A DNA stretch of 64,000 bases from Moritella sp. 24 (GTDB lineage: Bacteria; Pseudomonadota; Gammaproteobacteria; Enterobacterales; Moritellaceae): NCBI RefSeq assembly GCF_018219155.1, contig NZ_CP056123.1:2427505-2491504 (forward strand). Reading direction: 5' to 3'. Each line of letters starts with the position of its first letter. Within the stretch, counting starts at the first letter, position 1. Positions 36,346-45,316 of the stretch are shown here, one piece after another. The position numbers and the translations under genes are program-made. The notes under the pieces were generated by a model. The model had not been told where the DNA came from. It ran no database searches and saw only the letters and a program-made list of their open reading frames with translations.

Positions 36346-37977
36346 TTAAATAGATATAACATTGTCACTAAAATCATCGTTGATATAAGAACTAAAACTT
36401 GTATCACAGATAACAGTCTGAATGGAAAAACCTAGTTTCTGTTTTTTTGATGTAAGGCTCTTCTTAAAGCCACTACTAATATCACACGCACCATCTGTGA
36501 TCATTAAAATATCAGCCTTATCAAAGTTTTTGGCATTTTCAATAATTTCAACTGAACGTTTTAACGGTGTTTCAAAACTAGTCCCACCATTAAAGCTCTT
36601 AGTAAGAAAAGCGAGCAGGCCTTTACTTTCGCTACTTTTAAGATGTAATTCTTTAATTTCATTATTATCACCAAATAGCAAAACATACAGTTCACGCTGT
36701 TCTTTGTTCAATATAGAATGGATAGCAAATAAAAGAGCTCGGGCTTTTAATATTGGCGAACCATCCATGCTAGCAGATGTATCTAAACAAGCGATAATAG
36801 GGCCTTTTTCTTGCTTTGATTCAATGTCTTCTTCCATATCAATATGATGACCAGACATCTTATAAGTCGATAAATTACTCTCTAAGAGTTTGGCGTAAAA
36901 AAGAAGCTCTAGCTCTTCATTTTCAAATCCAGCTAACTCAGAAGGCAGCACCCGTGTTACATCACCACTTTTATGAATACCAAATATCTCATTGGCATTA
37001 GAACGTTTAATAGGCACCTCTTTCTTTTCTTCAGAAATATAACTCCTACCTAAAGTATTTAATATTGATTGAATTTTTTTATTGTGCGTGAGTTCATTCG
37101 CTAGCGCAGTAAAATCTATATCTTGTGTATTTTTCAATTCATTATAAGTAAAGTTATATCCCGTTTGTTGACTAAGGTGTTTACTTTTTTCATATGCATT
37201 CGAGATATCTTTAAGTTGTTGCGCATATTGATTAATTTTATTATGCGCTTGCTGAGGTAAACTCTCATCAGAAATTTCTTGTTTATATACTGTTAAGTCA
37301 TTCATCGAGCCCAGAAGTTCTTTTTGTATAGTCGAGTCAAGCGGTGTATTAGATAGCTGTTCAAGTAATTTGTTGAGTTCTAACAGAGGTTTCACTTGTG
37401 AAGGCGATTCACTTTGAGGTTGCTCCCACAGTCGCCATTTTGTTGCACCTAGATGCTGCCGACTCGCTTCTTTCAATGAACGAATAGTTGGTTCCCATGT
37501 ATCTTCAATTTCGAAGAATGATTCAAAACGGTCAATAAGAGATTGGCTGACTTTAGGTGTGCTGTTTACACAGTTTTCCGAGAATTGGTGGCAGTTTTTA
37601 ATAACCAAACCATAAAAACTGCGTTCACCCACTCTATCTGATGCTTCATTAGCAACAGCATCATTACCTACAGCACCATATCTATTACATGAAACGTAAA
37701 TCTTACCATGAAGTTTACTGCTATCAACAAAAGAGGAACGAGAGTCTAGCTTTACGGTGGCTTCAGCTGTGTCAGTCACCACAATATTGGATATTTTACC
37801 ATTCCCTATATAGATACCAGAATGCTCTGCACCAAAGTAAAGATCACAATAGACAACACTGCCTTCGACTGGTGCTACCTTTGCTCGAAACTCATCTACT
37901 TTGCTTTTAATTAACTTCGTAGCCAGTGACACGATTACACTTCCAGTTAAGCCTGCAAGAAGATTCATTCCAATCAT
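36346..37977 (-). CDS. LRAT-like domain fused to ViaA-like vWA domain protein
   Basis: The 543-residue protein joins two recognisable parts. Residues about 36-140 resemble the LRAT/NlpC-P60 circularly permuted papain fold: EGSVVYCDLYFGAEHSGIYIG with H52, then IKNCHQFSENC with N128-C129, the NC-E/Q-F motif of lipid-acting LRAT/H-rev107 enzymes. Residues 1-20 are hydrophobic. A charged helical linker follows (about 190-320). Residues 330-543 match ViaA: FGIHKSGDVTRVLPSE, then a vWA domain with intact MIDAS D399-x-S401-x-S403, T466 and D495. It overlaps the preceding gene (ATGA) in a three-gene operon with a RavA-like ATPase. Predicted effector/adaptor of an ATPase-vWA complex, possibly acting on phospholipid; this is inference. 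Confidence 0.78.
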   Translation of the reverse strand: MIGMNLLAGLTGSVIVSLATKLIKSKVDEFRAKVAPVEGSVVYCDLYFGAEHSGIYIGNGKISNIVVTDTAEATVKLDSRSSFVDSSKLHGKIYVSCNRYGAVGNDAVANEASDRVGERSFYGLVIKNCHQFSENCVNSTPKVSQSLIDRFESFFEIEDTWEPTIRSLKEASRQHLGATKWRLWEQPQSESPSQVKPLLELNKLLEQLSNTPLDSTIQKELLGSMNDLTVYKQEISDESLPQQAHNKINQYAQQLKDISNAYEKSKHLSQQTGYNFTYNELKNTQDIDFTALANELTHNKKIQSILNTLGRSYISEEKKEVPIKRSNANEIFGIHKSGDVTRVLPSELAGFENEELELLFYAKLLESNLSTYKMSGHHIDMEEDIESKQEKGPIIACLDTSASMDGSPILKARALLFAIHSILNKEQRELYVLLFGDNNEIKELHLKSSESKGLLAFLTKSFNGGTSFETPLKRSVEIIENAKNFDKADILMITDGACDISSGFKKSLTSKKQKLGFSIQTVICDTSFSSYINDDFSDNVISI

Positions 37978-38492
37978 AGCCAGATATTCTTTTTGACTTG
38001 CTCTTTTACAAGATCTATAGTTGTATTCTTATTGCTAAAGTTAGATGATTTTTTTTGTTTTAATTTTGCTGACATGATGGGAGGCTCTCTCAATCTAATC
38101 ATTTCTATTTTTTGATCTTGCCACTGTATATTTTTATTGTGTTTATCTATTTCATTATTTACTTCTAATAATAAATTATATCCAACTATATGCTTACCTT
38201 CTGTAGATGTAGCCTTATATTTTTTACTGACATTATCTAATAAAGTTTTTATATTAACAGGCTCTAATACATTAGATATTTTTTGTAATTGATTAATATT
38301 TAACGTTTGTAGCGTCTCGAACATATAACTGGCATTGCCGAAAAATCCTGTTCTACGTGGCTCATTAACTGATGATAATTTATTATTAATACACCAAAAA
38401 TAATCAATGTCATTTAATACATTTGTTATCTTTTTAATAATGATAATGAAATCATCATTATCAACACGCTGATGTGCACCTAATATAAACAT
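37974..38492 (-). CDS. Unknown small protein between RavA-like and vWA genes
   Basis: The start is the ATG at 38492 (MFILGAHQRVDNDDF), preceded by GGAGG at about 7 nt inside the end of the ATPase gene; the frame is open upstream to 38615 but there overlaps the ATPase. The 172-residue product is Lys/Asn/Ile-rich with helical character (LNDIDYFWCINNK, LQTLNINQLQKISNVLEP, EVNNEIDKHNKNIQWQDQKIEMIRL) and a basic C-terminus. No family is recognised. The codon use is more A+T-rich than neighbours, suggesting transfer. Tight spacing on both sides (1 bp before, ATGA overlap after) implies that it acts with the two partners, perhaps as adaptor or specificity subunit. Confidence 0.7.
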   Translation of the reverse strand: MFILGAHQRVDNDDFIIIIKKITNVLNDIDYFWCINNKLSSVNEPRRTGFFGNASYMFETLQTLNINQLQKISNVLEPVNIKTLLDNVSKKYKATSTEGKHIVGYNLLLEVNNEIDKHNKNIQWQDQKIEMIRLREPPIMSAKLKQKKSSNFSNKNTTIDLVKEQVKKNIWL

Positions 38493-38493
38493 T

Positions 38494-39411
38494 TTATACC
38501 TCCATATTAATATTTTCATTAATGATTTTATTAACTTTTTTGTAGTTTTCAAAGTTATTACAAAGGCAATGCTTAAGTAGAACCAAATCTGAATAGTTAA
38601 CTTCACTTCTGCCATTCGTATAGGCTGATACTCGAAGAACTTTAACTATCTTAACTAACCTACGATCTGAAAGTTGCTCATCAGAATTATCTTTAAATTC
38701 ATCATTAAACTGTTTACGAATTCTCTTGATAATTGAAATGATATCGTTTTCAATCGTCACCTGTTTTGCTGCTTGTGAAATGCTTTCTATTTCGTCTACA
38801 GTGAGCTGTAAATGCACGGGTACATCGAAAGGTTTAGGAGCAAGATTAATTAAACGTTCAATATTGTCATCACTAACATAATTGACAAACTTTCGAATTA
38901 AGAAACGATCATAAAGTGCCTCGAGTTCACTGTTACCTATAGGTAGTTCGTTTGAAGCGGAAATGAGTGAAGTTAAAGGTGTTTGCTGTTTGACTGCACC
39001 ATTATGATATATACGCTCATTCATAATAGTGAGTAAAGAATTCAGAATAGCAGAATTTGCTTTGAATACCTCGTCCAAAAATACCACATTAGAACTTGGC
39101 ATATAGCCTTCAGTTTTACGACTAAATTCATCATTTTTCAGTTTACTAATTGAAAGCGGTCCAAAAACCTCTTCAGGTGCGGTGAACTTCGTTAATAAAT
39201 ACTCGAAGTAGTTTGCATCTTTGATCACTTTAGCAAAACGACGAGAAATTTCACTCTTCGCGGTTCCTGGAGGGCCAATAAGTAATAAGTTTTCTTTTGC
39301 TATCAAAGCTAAAAGTGCGAGCTTAACTTCTTCATCTCTCTCAATTAACCCTTCGTTTAACACTTGAATCAACTGTTGTAATTTGTCTTGAATAGATGGT
39401 TGATGACCCAT
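38494..39411 (-). CDS. RavA-like MoxR AAA+ ATPase
   Basis: The 305-residue protein has Walker A GPPGTAKS (46-53), YLLTKFTAPEEVFGPLSI, Walker B VVFLDEVFKANSAILNSLL (109-127), sensor 1 SASNELP (151-157) and the LEALYDRFLIR arginine segment (R169, R173). These stretches closely follow the RavA branch of the MoxR family. It is about 190 residues shorter than E. coli RavA and lacks its C-terminal extension that binds LdcI. First gene of a three-gene operon; the intergenic distance to the next gene is 1 bp. MoxR ATPases act as chaperones that remodel partners through a vWA protein, here the ViaA-like product at 36346. Cytoplasmic. Confidence 0.88.
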   Translation of the reverse strand: MGHQPSIQDKLQQLIQVLNEGLIERDEEVKLALLALIAKENLLLIGPPGTAKSEISRRFAKVIKDANYFEYLLTKFTAPEEVFGPLSISKLKNDEFSRKTEGYMPSSNVVFLDEVFKANSAILNSLLTIMNERIYHNGAVKQQTPLTSLISASNELPIGNSELEALYDRFLIRKFVNYVSDDNIERLINLAPKPFDVPVHLQLTVDEIESISQAAKQVTIENDIISIIKRIRKQFNDEFKDNSDEQLSDRRLVKIVKVLRVSAYTNGRSEVNYSDLVLLKHCLCNNFENYKKVNKIINENINMEV

Positions 39412-39600
39412 TAAATATCCTAATATTTTTATAGTCTATGAGATGAAATTTGTTGTGATTAAGCGTAACTTATCCAAATAATTTATACGCTAAATAGATT
39501 CATATTCGCGGTATAGGTCGGTTTACAATATAAAAATTCTAACTTAATGAAATTTAATAACTATATCGTTTAGAATGATTTTTGTTGAAACGGTATATTT

Positions 39601-39628
39601 TAGATATATTTAATCATAAATATATCTA
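39601..39628. repeat. A+T-rich hairpin upstream of the RavA-like operon
   Basis: TAGATATATTTA and TAAATATATCTA form a perfect 12-bp stem around ATCA, about 190 bp upstream of the operon. Role unknown. Confidence 0.45.
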
Positions 39629-39679
39629 ATGTCTGAGTAATATTGGGGTAGATTAGGGAACGAATTTATGAAAACATTT

Positions 39680-39780
39680 TCATTCCTCACATGAGAAAAT
39701 CTATGGGAAACAAAAATAGGTATGTAGTGAGTAAAAGATCTAGCTCACTTTGGGGCAATATCGCGTTAGCCTTATTATAA
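39680..39780. repeat. Dispersed repeat copy E, right flank direct repeat
   Basis: CATTCCTCACATGAG, AAATCTATGG and CACTTTGGGGCAATATCG match the left-flank copy at 36150-36245 in order and orientation. It lacks the second half (TGGACA..GGCTTAG) seen in copies A-D. The other parts of 39412-40012 show no gene. Confidence 0.65.
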
Positions 39781-40012
39781 AATTAATGAATTCAGCTTTG
39801 AATTTATGATGCAGAGGGAGCATGGTCTAATAGGATAAGCTTATCTATAAATCCTTTCCATTAAGTGGGCGTTGTAAAATTGATTCAACAGTTTAGATTC
39901 TAATACTGATCCAGTATTGCAGTTACCCATTTCGTTGATCTGAATATATTCATGATAATGTCATCATTAATACGTTACTATCGGTCGTAATACAGATAAA
40001 AATTGAAACATT

Positions 40013-41713
40013 ATGATGAAAAAGAATAAGCCAGTTAGGATAACACTGGCACATATAAATGATACCCACTCCTACTTTGAACCTCAGTCACTGCAGTTAC
40101 AACTTAATATAGACGGCAAGATTATCTCGCCGTATGTGAGTAATGGCGGATTCTCCCGAATAGCGACAAGAGCGAAACAACTTAAAGCCAGAGCCCTGCA
40201 GCATAACCGTGACTTTATGTTTTTGCATGCTGGTGACTGCTTTCAAGGGACGCTTTATTTCTCCCTTTTCAAAGGCAAAGCCAATTCCGATATGCTCAAT
40301 GCATTAGGTATCGATGTGATGACCATTGGTAATCATGAACTTGATATGGGCAATGAGCCTGTGGCTGAATTTTTAGATCGTATTAAGTTTCCACTACTCG
40401 CTGGTAACTGGGATCTGACTAACGAAATAACAACTAAATCTCACTATTTAAACGGCCGAACAAACTTATTATCTTATCAACCTGATACGCAGACCGCACG
40501 CTGGATGACACGTGTTCTCGATGACGAACCCGTGGCAATATTCGGGGTTTCTTTGGATAAGATGGCTGATATAGCCAATGTAGATCCGGATACCCCCTTT
40601 GTTAATGCCTTTGAAACAGCCAGAAATACAGTCCAAGCCATCCGTAAATCAGGTATTAACAAAATAATATTATTAAGCCACCTTGGTTTTAATGGTGATT
40701 GTGAGTTAGCGAAAGAAGTGGATGGTATTAGCCTGATTGTTGGCGGCCATAGCCACACACTTCAGGGTGACTTTAGTGATTTAGGACTGAAAAAAGAAGT
40801 TGAATATGGACATCAGGTGAATGGCACTTATATTGTTCAAGCTGGATTTCACTCACAAGCGCTTGGTCACTGTGACATTGATTTTGCAGCCGATGGTTCG
40901 GTTACCGCTTTTAAAGGTAAAAATGAGTTACTTCTTGGCCGTCGACTCTGTACTGATACAAGCTTGTTAACAGCCCATAATGATAACATCCATACAAAAG
41001 CTAGCCTCTACCTCACTCAGCATAAAAACGTGGTGGTATGTAAAAAAGATCCGCTATTACAAAGCTTGCTACAAGATAAATATATCCCGAGAGTACGTAA
41101 ATTACAGAGCACTGTCATTGCGCGTGTCGCTGAGGATATGCGGCATATACGTATTCCTGATATAAACGGTGGCAGTGATATTGCGCCTCTCGTCGCCGAA
41201 TCCTTTGCGCATATGATGAATAAAAGTGGCCATCGAGTCGACTTTGCAATTCATAATGCGGGAGGCGTGAGAACATCCTTATATCAGGGGAATATTTCAG
41301 TTGCTGATATTGCAGGCAAGTTACTTCCTTTTGCAGTGCCCATCGGTGCTTATCGTATTAAAGGAAAGTATATCGCACAGGCATTAGAAGGAGCTATCAA
41401 CAACGCAACCAATAATGGACTGCTTGGTTCCGGTTCGGGCAGTTATCCTTATACTTACAATCTGGATTTTAACTACTATGCCGAACGGCCTCTGGGTAAT
41501 CGAATAGCTGAGCTTACGATTAATACAGCAGAAGATGGCTGGATAAATATCGACCATGATATGCTCTATTACGGTACCTCTTCCGCTTATACCATGAAAG
41601 GTAAAGAAGGTTATGAAGCGTTAACCATGATGGAAGGTGACGGGATTATCACTCATCATTCGATGGCAGATTGCTTCATTGATTTTATTAAAAATACTCC
41701 CGATCGACTTTAA
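40013..41713 (+). CDS. 5'-nucleotidase/2',3'-cyclic phosphodiesterase family protein
   Basis: The 566-residue protein has the calcineurin-like metallophosphatase motifs LAHINDTHSYF (D/H near residue 15), HAGDCFQGTLYFSLFKG, TIGNHELDMG and IVGGHSHTLQGDF. A C-terminal nucleotidase domain follows (HNAGGVRTSLYQGNISVADI, then FNYYAERPLGNRI). This is the UshA-type two-domain architecture. Unlike UshA it has no visible signal peptide (MMKKNKPVRITLAH), suggesting a cytoplasmic enzyme or an atypical export route. It should hydrolyse nucleotide monophosphates or UDP-sugars. Monocistronic, with a terminator at 41748. Confidence 0.88.
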   Translation: MMKKNKPVRITLAHINDTHSYFEPQSLQLQLNIDGKIISPYVSNGGFSRIATRAKQLKARALQHNRDFMFLHAGDCFQGTLYFSLFKGKANSDMLNALGIDVMTIGNHELDMGNEPVAEFLDRIKFPLLAGNWDLTNEITTKSHYLNGRTNLLSYQPDTQTARWMTRVLDDEPVAIFGVSLDKMADIANVDPDTPFVNAFETARNTVQAIRKSGINKIILLSHLGFNGDCELAKEVDGISLIVGGHSHTLQGDFSDLGLKKEVEYGHQVNGTYIVQAGFHSQALGHCDIDFAADGSVTAFKGKNELLLGRRLCTDTSLLTAHNDNIHTKASLYLTQHKNVVVCKKDPLLQSLLQDKYIPRVRKLQSTVIARVAEDMRHIRIPDINGGSDIAPLVAESFAHMMNKSGHRVDFAIHNAGGVRTSLYQGNISVADIAGKLLPFAVPIGAYRIKGKYIAQALEGAINNATNNGLLGSGSGSYPYTYNLDFNYYAERPLGNRIAELTINTAEDGWINIDHDMLYYGTSSAYTMKGKEGYEALTMMEGDGIITHHSMADCFIDFIKNTPDRL

Positions 41714-41747
41714 ATCAGACAGCCGTAAATATAATGGTTATACACAA

Positions 41748-41778
41748 TAAACCACCCTGCTTTACTCGGTGGTTTTAT
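41748..41778 (+). terminator. Terminator after the 5'-nucleotidase gene
   Basis: AAACCACC, loop CTGCTTTACTC-type and GGTGGTTT form a stem followed by TATT. The design resembles the glgA terminator. Confidence 0.8.
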
Positions 41779-41800
41779 TACTTCAGCTTACCAAAAACGC

Positions 41801-41837
41801 AAAAGACGCCATTTACATTAAATGACGTCTTTTTTCG
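41801..41837 (-). terminator. Bidirectional terminator between dcuA and the 5'-nucleotidase gene
   Basis: AAAAGACGCCATTTA and TAAATGACGTCTTTT form a stem with one mismatch and a 3-nt loop; T-runs exist on both strands. It lies 60 bp after the dcuA stop on the minus strand. Confidence 0.88.
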
Positions 41838-41896
41838 TTTAGTCTAATTTTTGTTTAGCTTTCGCTTCAGTTTCTTTTAGCTTTGGCGAATGCCAA

Positions 41897-43198
41897 TTAA
41901 AGAATAAGACCGCCAAATACAAAACCAAGTGCAACAGACGTTGAAATAGTCGCAACACCAGGAATGAAGAATGGGTGGTTAAAGACTAAGTTACCAATAC
42001 GCGTAGAGCCTGTATCATCCATTTCTACCGCGGCAAGCAATGTCGGGTAAGTTGGTAATACAAACAGCGCACTTACTGCAGCAAAAGAAGCAACTGCCGT
42101 AATCGGTGCAACACCAATCGCAAGTGCAGCAGGCATCAGTGCTGTGGTTGTTGCGCCTTGAGAGTAAAGCAACATTGAAGCAAAGAATAAAACAACCGCT
42201 AACATCCAAGGGTATTGTTCAAGGATACTTGCTGAAAACTCTTTGATTTCACCAATATGAGCAGACACAAACGTATCACCAAGCCAAGCAACACCAAGCA
42301 CACACACACAAGCACTCATGCCTGATTTAAATGTTGCTGCGTTCGCAATTTGAGACGCATCAATCTTAGTGAAAGTAACAATGCTCGCAGCAGCTGTAAG
42401 CATCAACGCCATAATTGCTTCGTTACGCCCTATCGTTGGGTTTTCAATAAGACCCACACTACCACTGATCATCGTTGCATAAGCGACAACAGCCACAATC
42501 GCGGCACAGAAAATATAAACAGATGTTCTGGCTGTAGGTAAAATTTCACGTTTGCCGACACCATTCATCTTAATAAGACCTTTAGCAAGACGGTCTTGAT
42601 ACACAGGATCGTCTTTTAGTTCGCAGCCCAAGTAGTTTGCAATGAATGCACCAATCATACACGCGATGAATGTTGATGGGATACATACCGCTAATAACGT
42701 TAAGTAATCCACACCGAGTGGTTCAAGAATACCAGAGAAGAACACCACAGCGGCAGATATTGGCGATGCGGTAATGGCAATTTGCGATGCAACAACCGCA
42801 ATAGATAATGGACGTGATGGACGAATACCTTGCTCTTTTGCCACTTCTGCAATCACTGGCAACGTCGAGAATGCAGTGTGACCCGTACCCGCTAACACAG
42901 TCATGAAATAAGTTACGATAGGTGCATAGAAAGTAATGTGTTTTGGATTTTTACGTAGAAATTTTTCTGCTAAATCAACTAGCCAATCCATACCACCCGC
43001 CACTTGCATTGCTGCAATAGCCGTGATCACTGACATGATGATTAATATTACATCGATAGGGATAGATCCCGCATCGAGACCTAAGATCATGGTTAAGACA
43101 AGTACGCCCGCACCACCCGCAAACCCGATACCAATACCGCCAATACGCGCACCTAAATAGATGAACAGCAGTACGACAAAAAGTTGTACAACAATCAT
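41897..43198 (-). CDS. dcuA: Anaerobic C4-dicarboxylate antiporter, Dcu family
   Basis: The 433-residue protein is hydrophobic throughout, with 10-12 predicted spans, and shows family stretches such as IYLGARIGGIGIGFAGGAGVLVL, GHTAFSTLPVIAEVAKEQGIRPSRPLSIAVVASQIAITASPISAAVVF and a C-terminal TRIGNLVFNHPFFIPG. It belongs to the DcuA/DcuB family that exchanges fumarate, aspartate or malate for succinate in the inner membrane during anaerobic growth. Its place directly downstream of aspA (240 bp gap) favours DcuA. Together they feed aspartate-derived fumarate to respiration. Confidence 0.92.
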   Translation of the reverse strand: MIVVQLFVVLLFIYLGARIGGIGIGFAGGAGVLVLTMILGLDAGSIPIDVILIIMSVITAIAAMQVAGGMDWLVDLAEKFLRKNPKHITFYAPIVTYFMTVLAGTGHTAFSTLPVIAEVAKEQGIRPSRPLSIAVVASQIAITASPISAAVVFFSGILEPLGVDYLTLLAVCIPSTFIACMIGAFIANYLGCELKDDPVYQDRLAKGLIKMNGVGKREILPTARTSVYIFCAAIVAVVAYATMISGSVGLIENPTIGRNEAIMALMLTAAASIVTFTKIDASQIANAATFKSGMSACVCVLGVAWLGDTFVSAHIGEIKEFSASILEQYPWMLAVVLFFASMLLYSQGATTTALMPAALAIGVAPITAVASFAAVSALFVLPTYPTLLAAVEMDDTGSTRIGNLVFNHPFFIPGVATISTSVALGFVFGGLIL

Positions 43199-43437
43199 AG
43201 TAAACTCCGATTAAGATTAAAAATTATTCGATAGATAAATCTGCATTTGTCGAAAACAGATTTCTGCCCAGTTAATCGTTTTTATCCGTGTTCTTACACC
43301 AAAGTTTCCCGTTCAATCGTTTCCGTGTTTTGCTTATACTTTCTAACAAAACGTAAGATTAAACGGTACTCCTACTCTGGTTAAAATCGCGAACAGTCAA
43401 TATGTTTTTAACTTGGTTCTATGTCATAAAGCGTTGA

Positions 43438-44901
43438 TTAAACCGATTTAGTAAAACGTTTCCCTGTGTATTTTGGTTTCATTAGGTTTTCGATAGAGAA
43501 GATTTCATCTAACTCTGTTTCAGACAATAAACCTCGTTCCAATACCACTTCACGTACATTTTTACCTGTTTCAGCACAGATTTTACCGATAACATCGCCT
43601 TCATGATGACCAATGAAAGGGTTTAGATAAGTAATAATACCAATTGAATTCAAGACGAAGTCTTGGCATACCTTGCGATTAGCAGTAATGTCTTTAACGC
43701 ATTTGTCTTGTAACGTGAAACACGCATTTTCTAATAACGATAATGATTCAAATAGGCATTGACCAATCACAGGTTCCATTACATTCAATTGTAATTGCCC
43801 ACCTTCCGCAGCCATGGTGATAGTTAAATCGTTACCACATACTTTAAACGCAACTTGGTTAACTACTTCAGGAATCACAGGGTTTACTTTTGCTGGCATA
43901 ATTGATGAACCAGCTTGCATTTCAGGTAGATTAATTTCATTTAAACCAGTGCGAGGACCAGAAGAAAGCAAACGTAAATCATTACAAATTTTAGATAACT
44001 TCACCGCTAGACGTTTTAATCCGCTCGACAACATGACATAAGCGCCACAGTCAGAGGTTGCTTCGACTAAATCTTCTGCAGGTACAAATGCATGACCCGT
44101 GATTTCAGCTAGTTTTTGAATCGCTAATTCTGAATAACCAATTGGCGAGTTTAAACCGGTACCGATTGCTGTCGCGCCGAGGTTAATTTCAAGCAATAAT
44201 TCTTGGCAACGTCTAATGCTTCTGATTTCTTCTTTTAAGGTAATACCAAAGGCGTGAAATTCTTGACCTAATGTCATTGGAACAGCGTCTTGTAACTGAG
44301 TACGTCCCATTTTCAATACGTCATTAAATTCTTCAGCTTTGTCTAAGAAGGTTTCGCTTAAAGACGTTAACGCCACTAATACAGCATTACTGCGTTCAAA
44401 TAATGCAACACGAAAGCCTGTTGGATAAGCATCATTGGTACTTTGACTTTTATTCACATGATCATTTGGGTTGATATGGTTATAAGCACCTTTGGCATGT
44501 CCCATCTGTTCTAATGCGATGTTGGCGATGACTTCATTGGTATTCATATTTACCGATGTACCCGCACCACCTTGGAATGCATCAACAGGGAACTGATTGT
44601 AGAAATCGTCGCTTGCTAAGAATATATTACATGCGTTAACAATAGCGTCGCTGATTTCTTCAGGAATAGTGCCGAGAATACCGTTAGCTAATGCTGCTGC
44701 TTTCTTGGTTTTTACCATGCCACGTACAAACTCTGGGCAGTCACCAATTTTCTCACTACTGATATTAAAATTTTCCATCGCTCTTAATGTATGAATACCG
44801 TAGTAAGCGTGTGCAGGTATTTGTTTAACACCTAGTAAGTCAGTTTCTAAGCGGGTTTCTAGATTAGTTTCTAAAGTGAAATCGGTTGTTAATACTGTCA
44901 T
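43438..44901 (-). CDS. aspA: Aspartate ammonia-lyase (aspartase)
   Basis: The 487-residue protein has the fumarase/aspartase superfamily signature [15 protein letters not shown] (about residues 330-345), [26 protein letters not shown] and a C-terminal [16 protein letters not shown]. It deaminates aspartate to fumarate and ammonium in the cytoplasm. The N-terminus carries an unusual short repeat ([14 protein letters not shown]) encoded by three 12-bp units, just before the usual AspA start region ([18 protein letters not shown]). It is upstream of dcuA on the same strand; each may have its own promoter, given the 240-bp gap. Confidence 0.95.
   Translation of the reverse strand: MTVLTTDFTLETNLETRLETDLLGVKQIPAHAYYGIHTLRAMENFNISSEKIGDCPEFVRGMVKTKKAAALANGILGTIPEEISDAIVNACNIFLASDDFYNQFPVDAFQGGAGTSVNMNTNEVIANIALEQMGHAKGAYNHINPNDHVNKSQSTNDAYPTGFRVALFERSNAVLVALTSLSETFLDKAEEFNDVLKMGRTQLQDAVPMTLGQEFHAFGITLKEEIRSIRRCQELLLEINLGATAIGTGLNSPIGYSELAIQKLAEITGHAFVPAEDLVEATSDCGAYVMLSSGLKRLAVKLSKICNDLRLLSSGPRTGLNEINLPEMQAGSSIMPAKVNPVIPEVVNQVAFKVCGNDLTITMAAEGGQLQLNVMEPVIGQCLFESLSLLENACFTLQDKCVKDITANRKVCQDFVLNSIGIITYLNPFIGHHEGDVIGKICAETGKNVREVVLERGLLSETELDEIFSIENLMKPKYTGKRFTKSV
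44842..44877. repeat. 12-bp tandem repeat inside aspA
   Basis: Units AGTTTCTAAGCG, GGTTTCTAGATT and AGTTTCTAAAGT (plus strand) encode the N-terminal NLETRLET repeat in frame. Confidence 0.65.
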
Positions 44902-45255
44902 AAGTACACTCTGCTAATTGAATTATGTGTAAAGAAGATATAAAGATTCTGAGTGGATAATACGTTCTATTGTTTTTAATAAAGCGGGCTTCGATCACCT
45001 TTTAAAAACAAAGATTTACGAATATGACGAATGTTTTTTTCGACCTATGAATCTGCATGTTTTATCGATATTTATAATTGATTCCGCCACAAATACCCCT
45101 TTATGGCTAGATGATCGATATATCTGTAAATAATCAATAAATGATGATTTTGAATTAATACGTTTATTTTATGAACTTTAGGTTGTTCGGCAGGTGGATT
45201 AAGCATCAAAACAGGATTAAATACCGAGGGTAATATAGTAGGTTTATTCCGTTGT
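44902..45255. other. Intergenic region upstream of aspA
   Basis: About 350 A+T-rich bases separate aspA from the ansB terminator. The minus-strand promoter of aspA should be here. I could not find a convincing CRP or FNR box or a coding frame. Confidence 0.4.
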
Positions 45256-45286
45256 ATAAAAATGATGCCAGCATCACGCCGGCATC
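45256..45286 (-). terminator. Terminator after ansB
   Basis: On the minus strand GATGCCGGC, loop GTGAT and GCTGGCATC (one G-T pair) are followed by ATTTTTATAC. It lies 30 bp beyond the ansB stop. Confidence 0.88.
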
Positions 45287-45316
45287 TTGTTTAATATTAG
45301 CGCTTAGAGATCGGCA

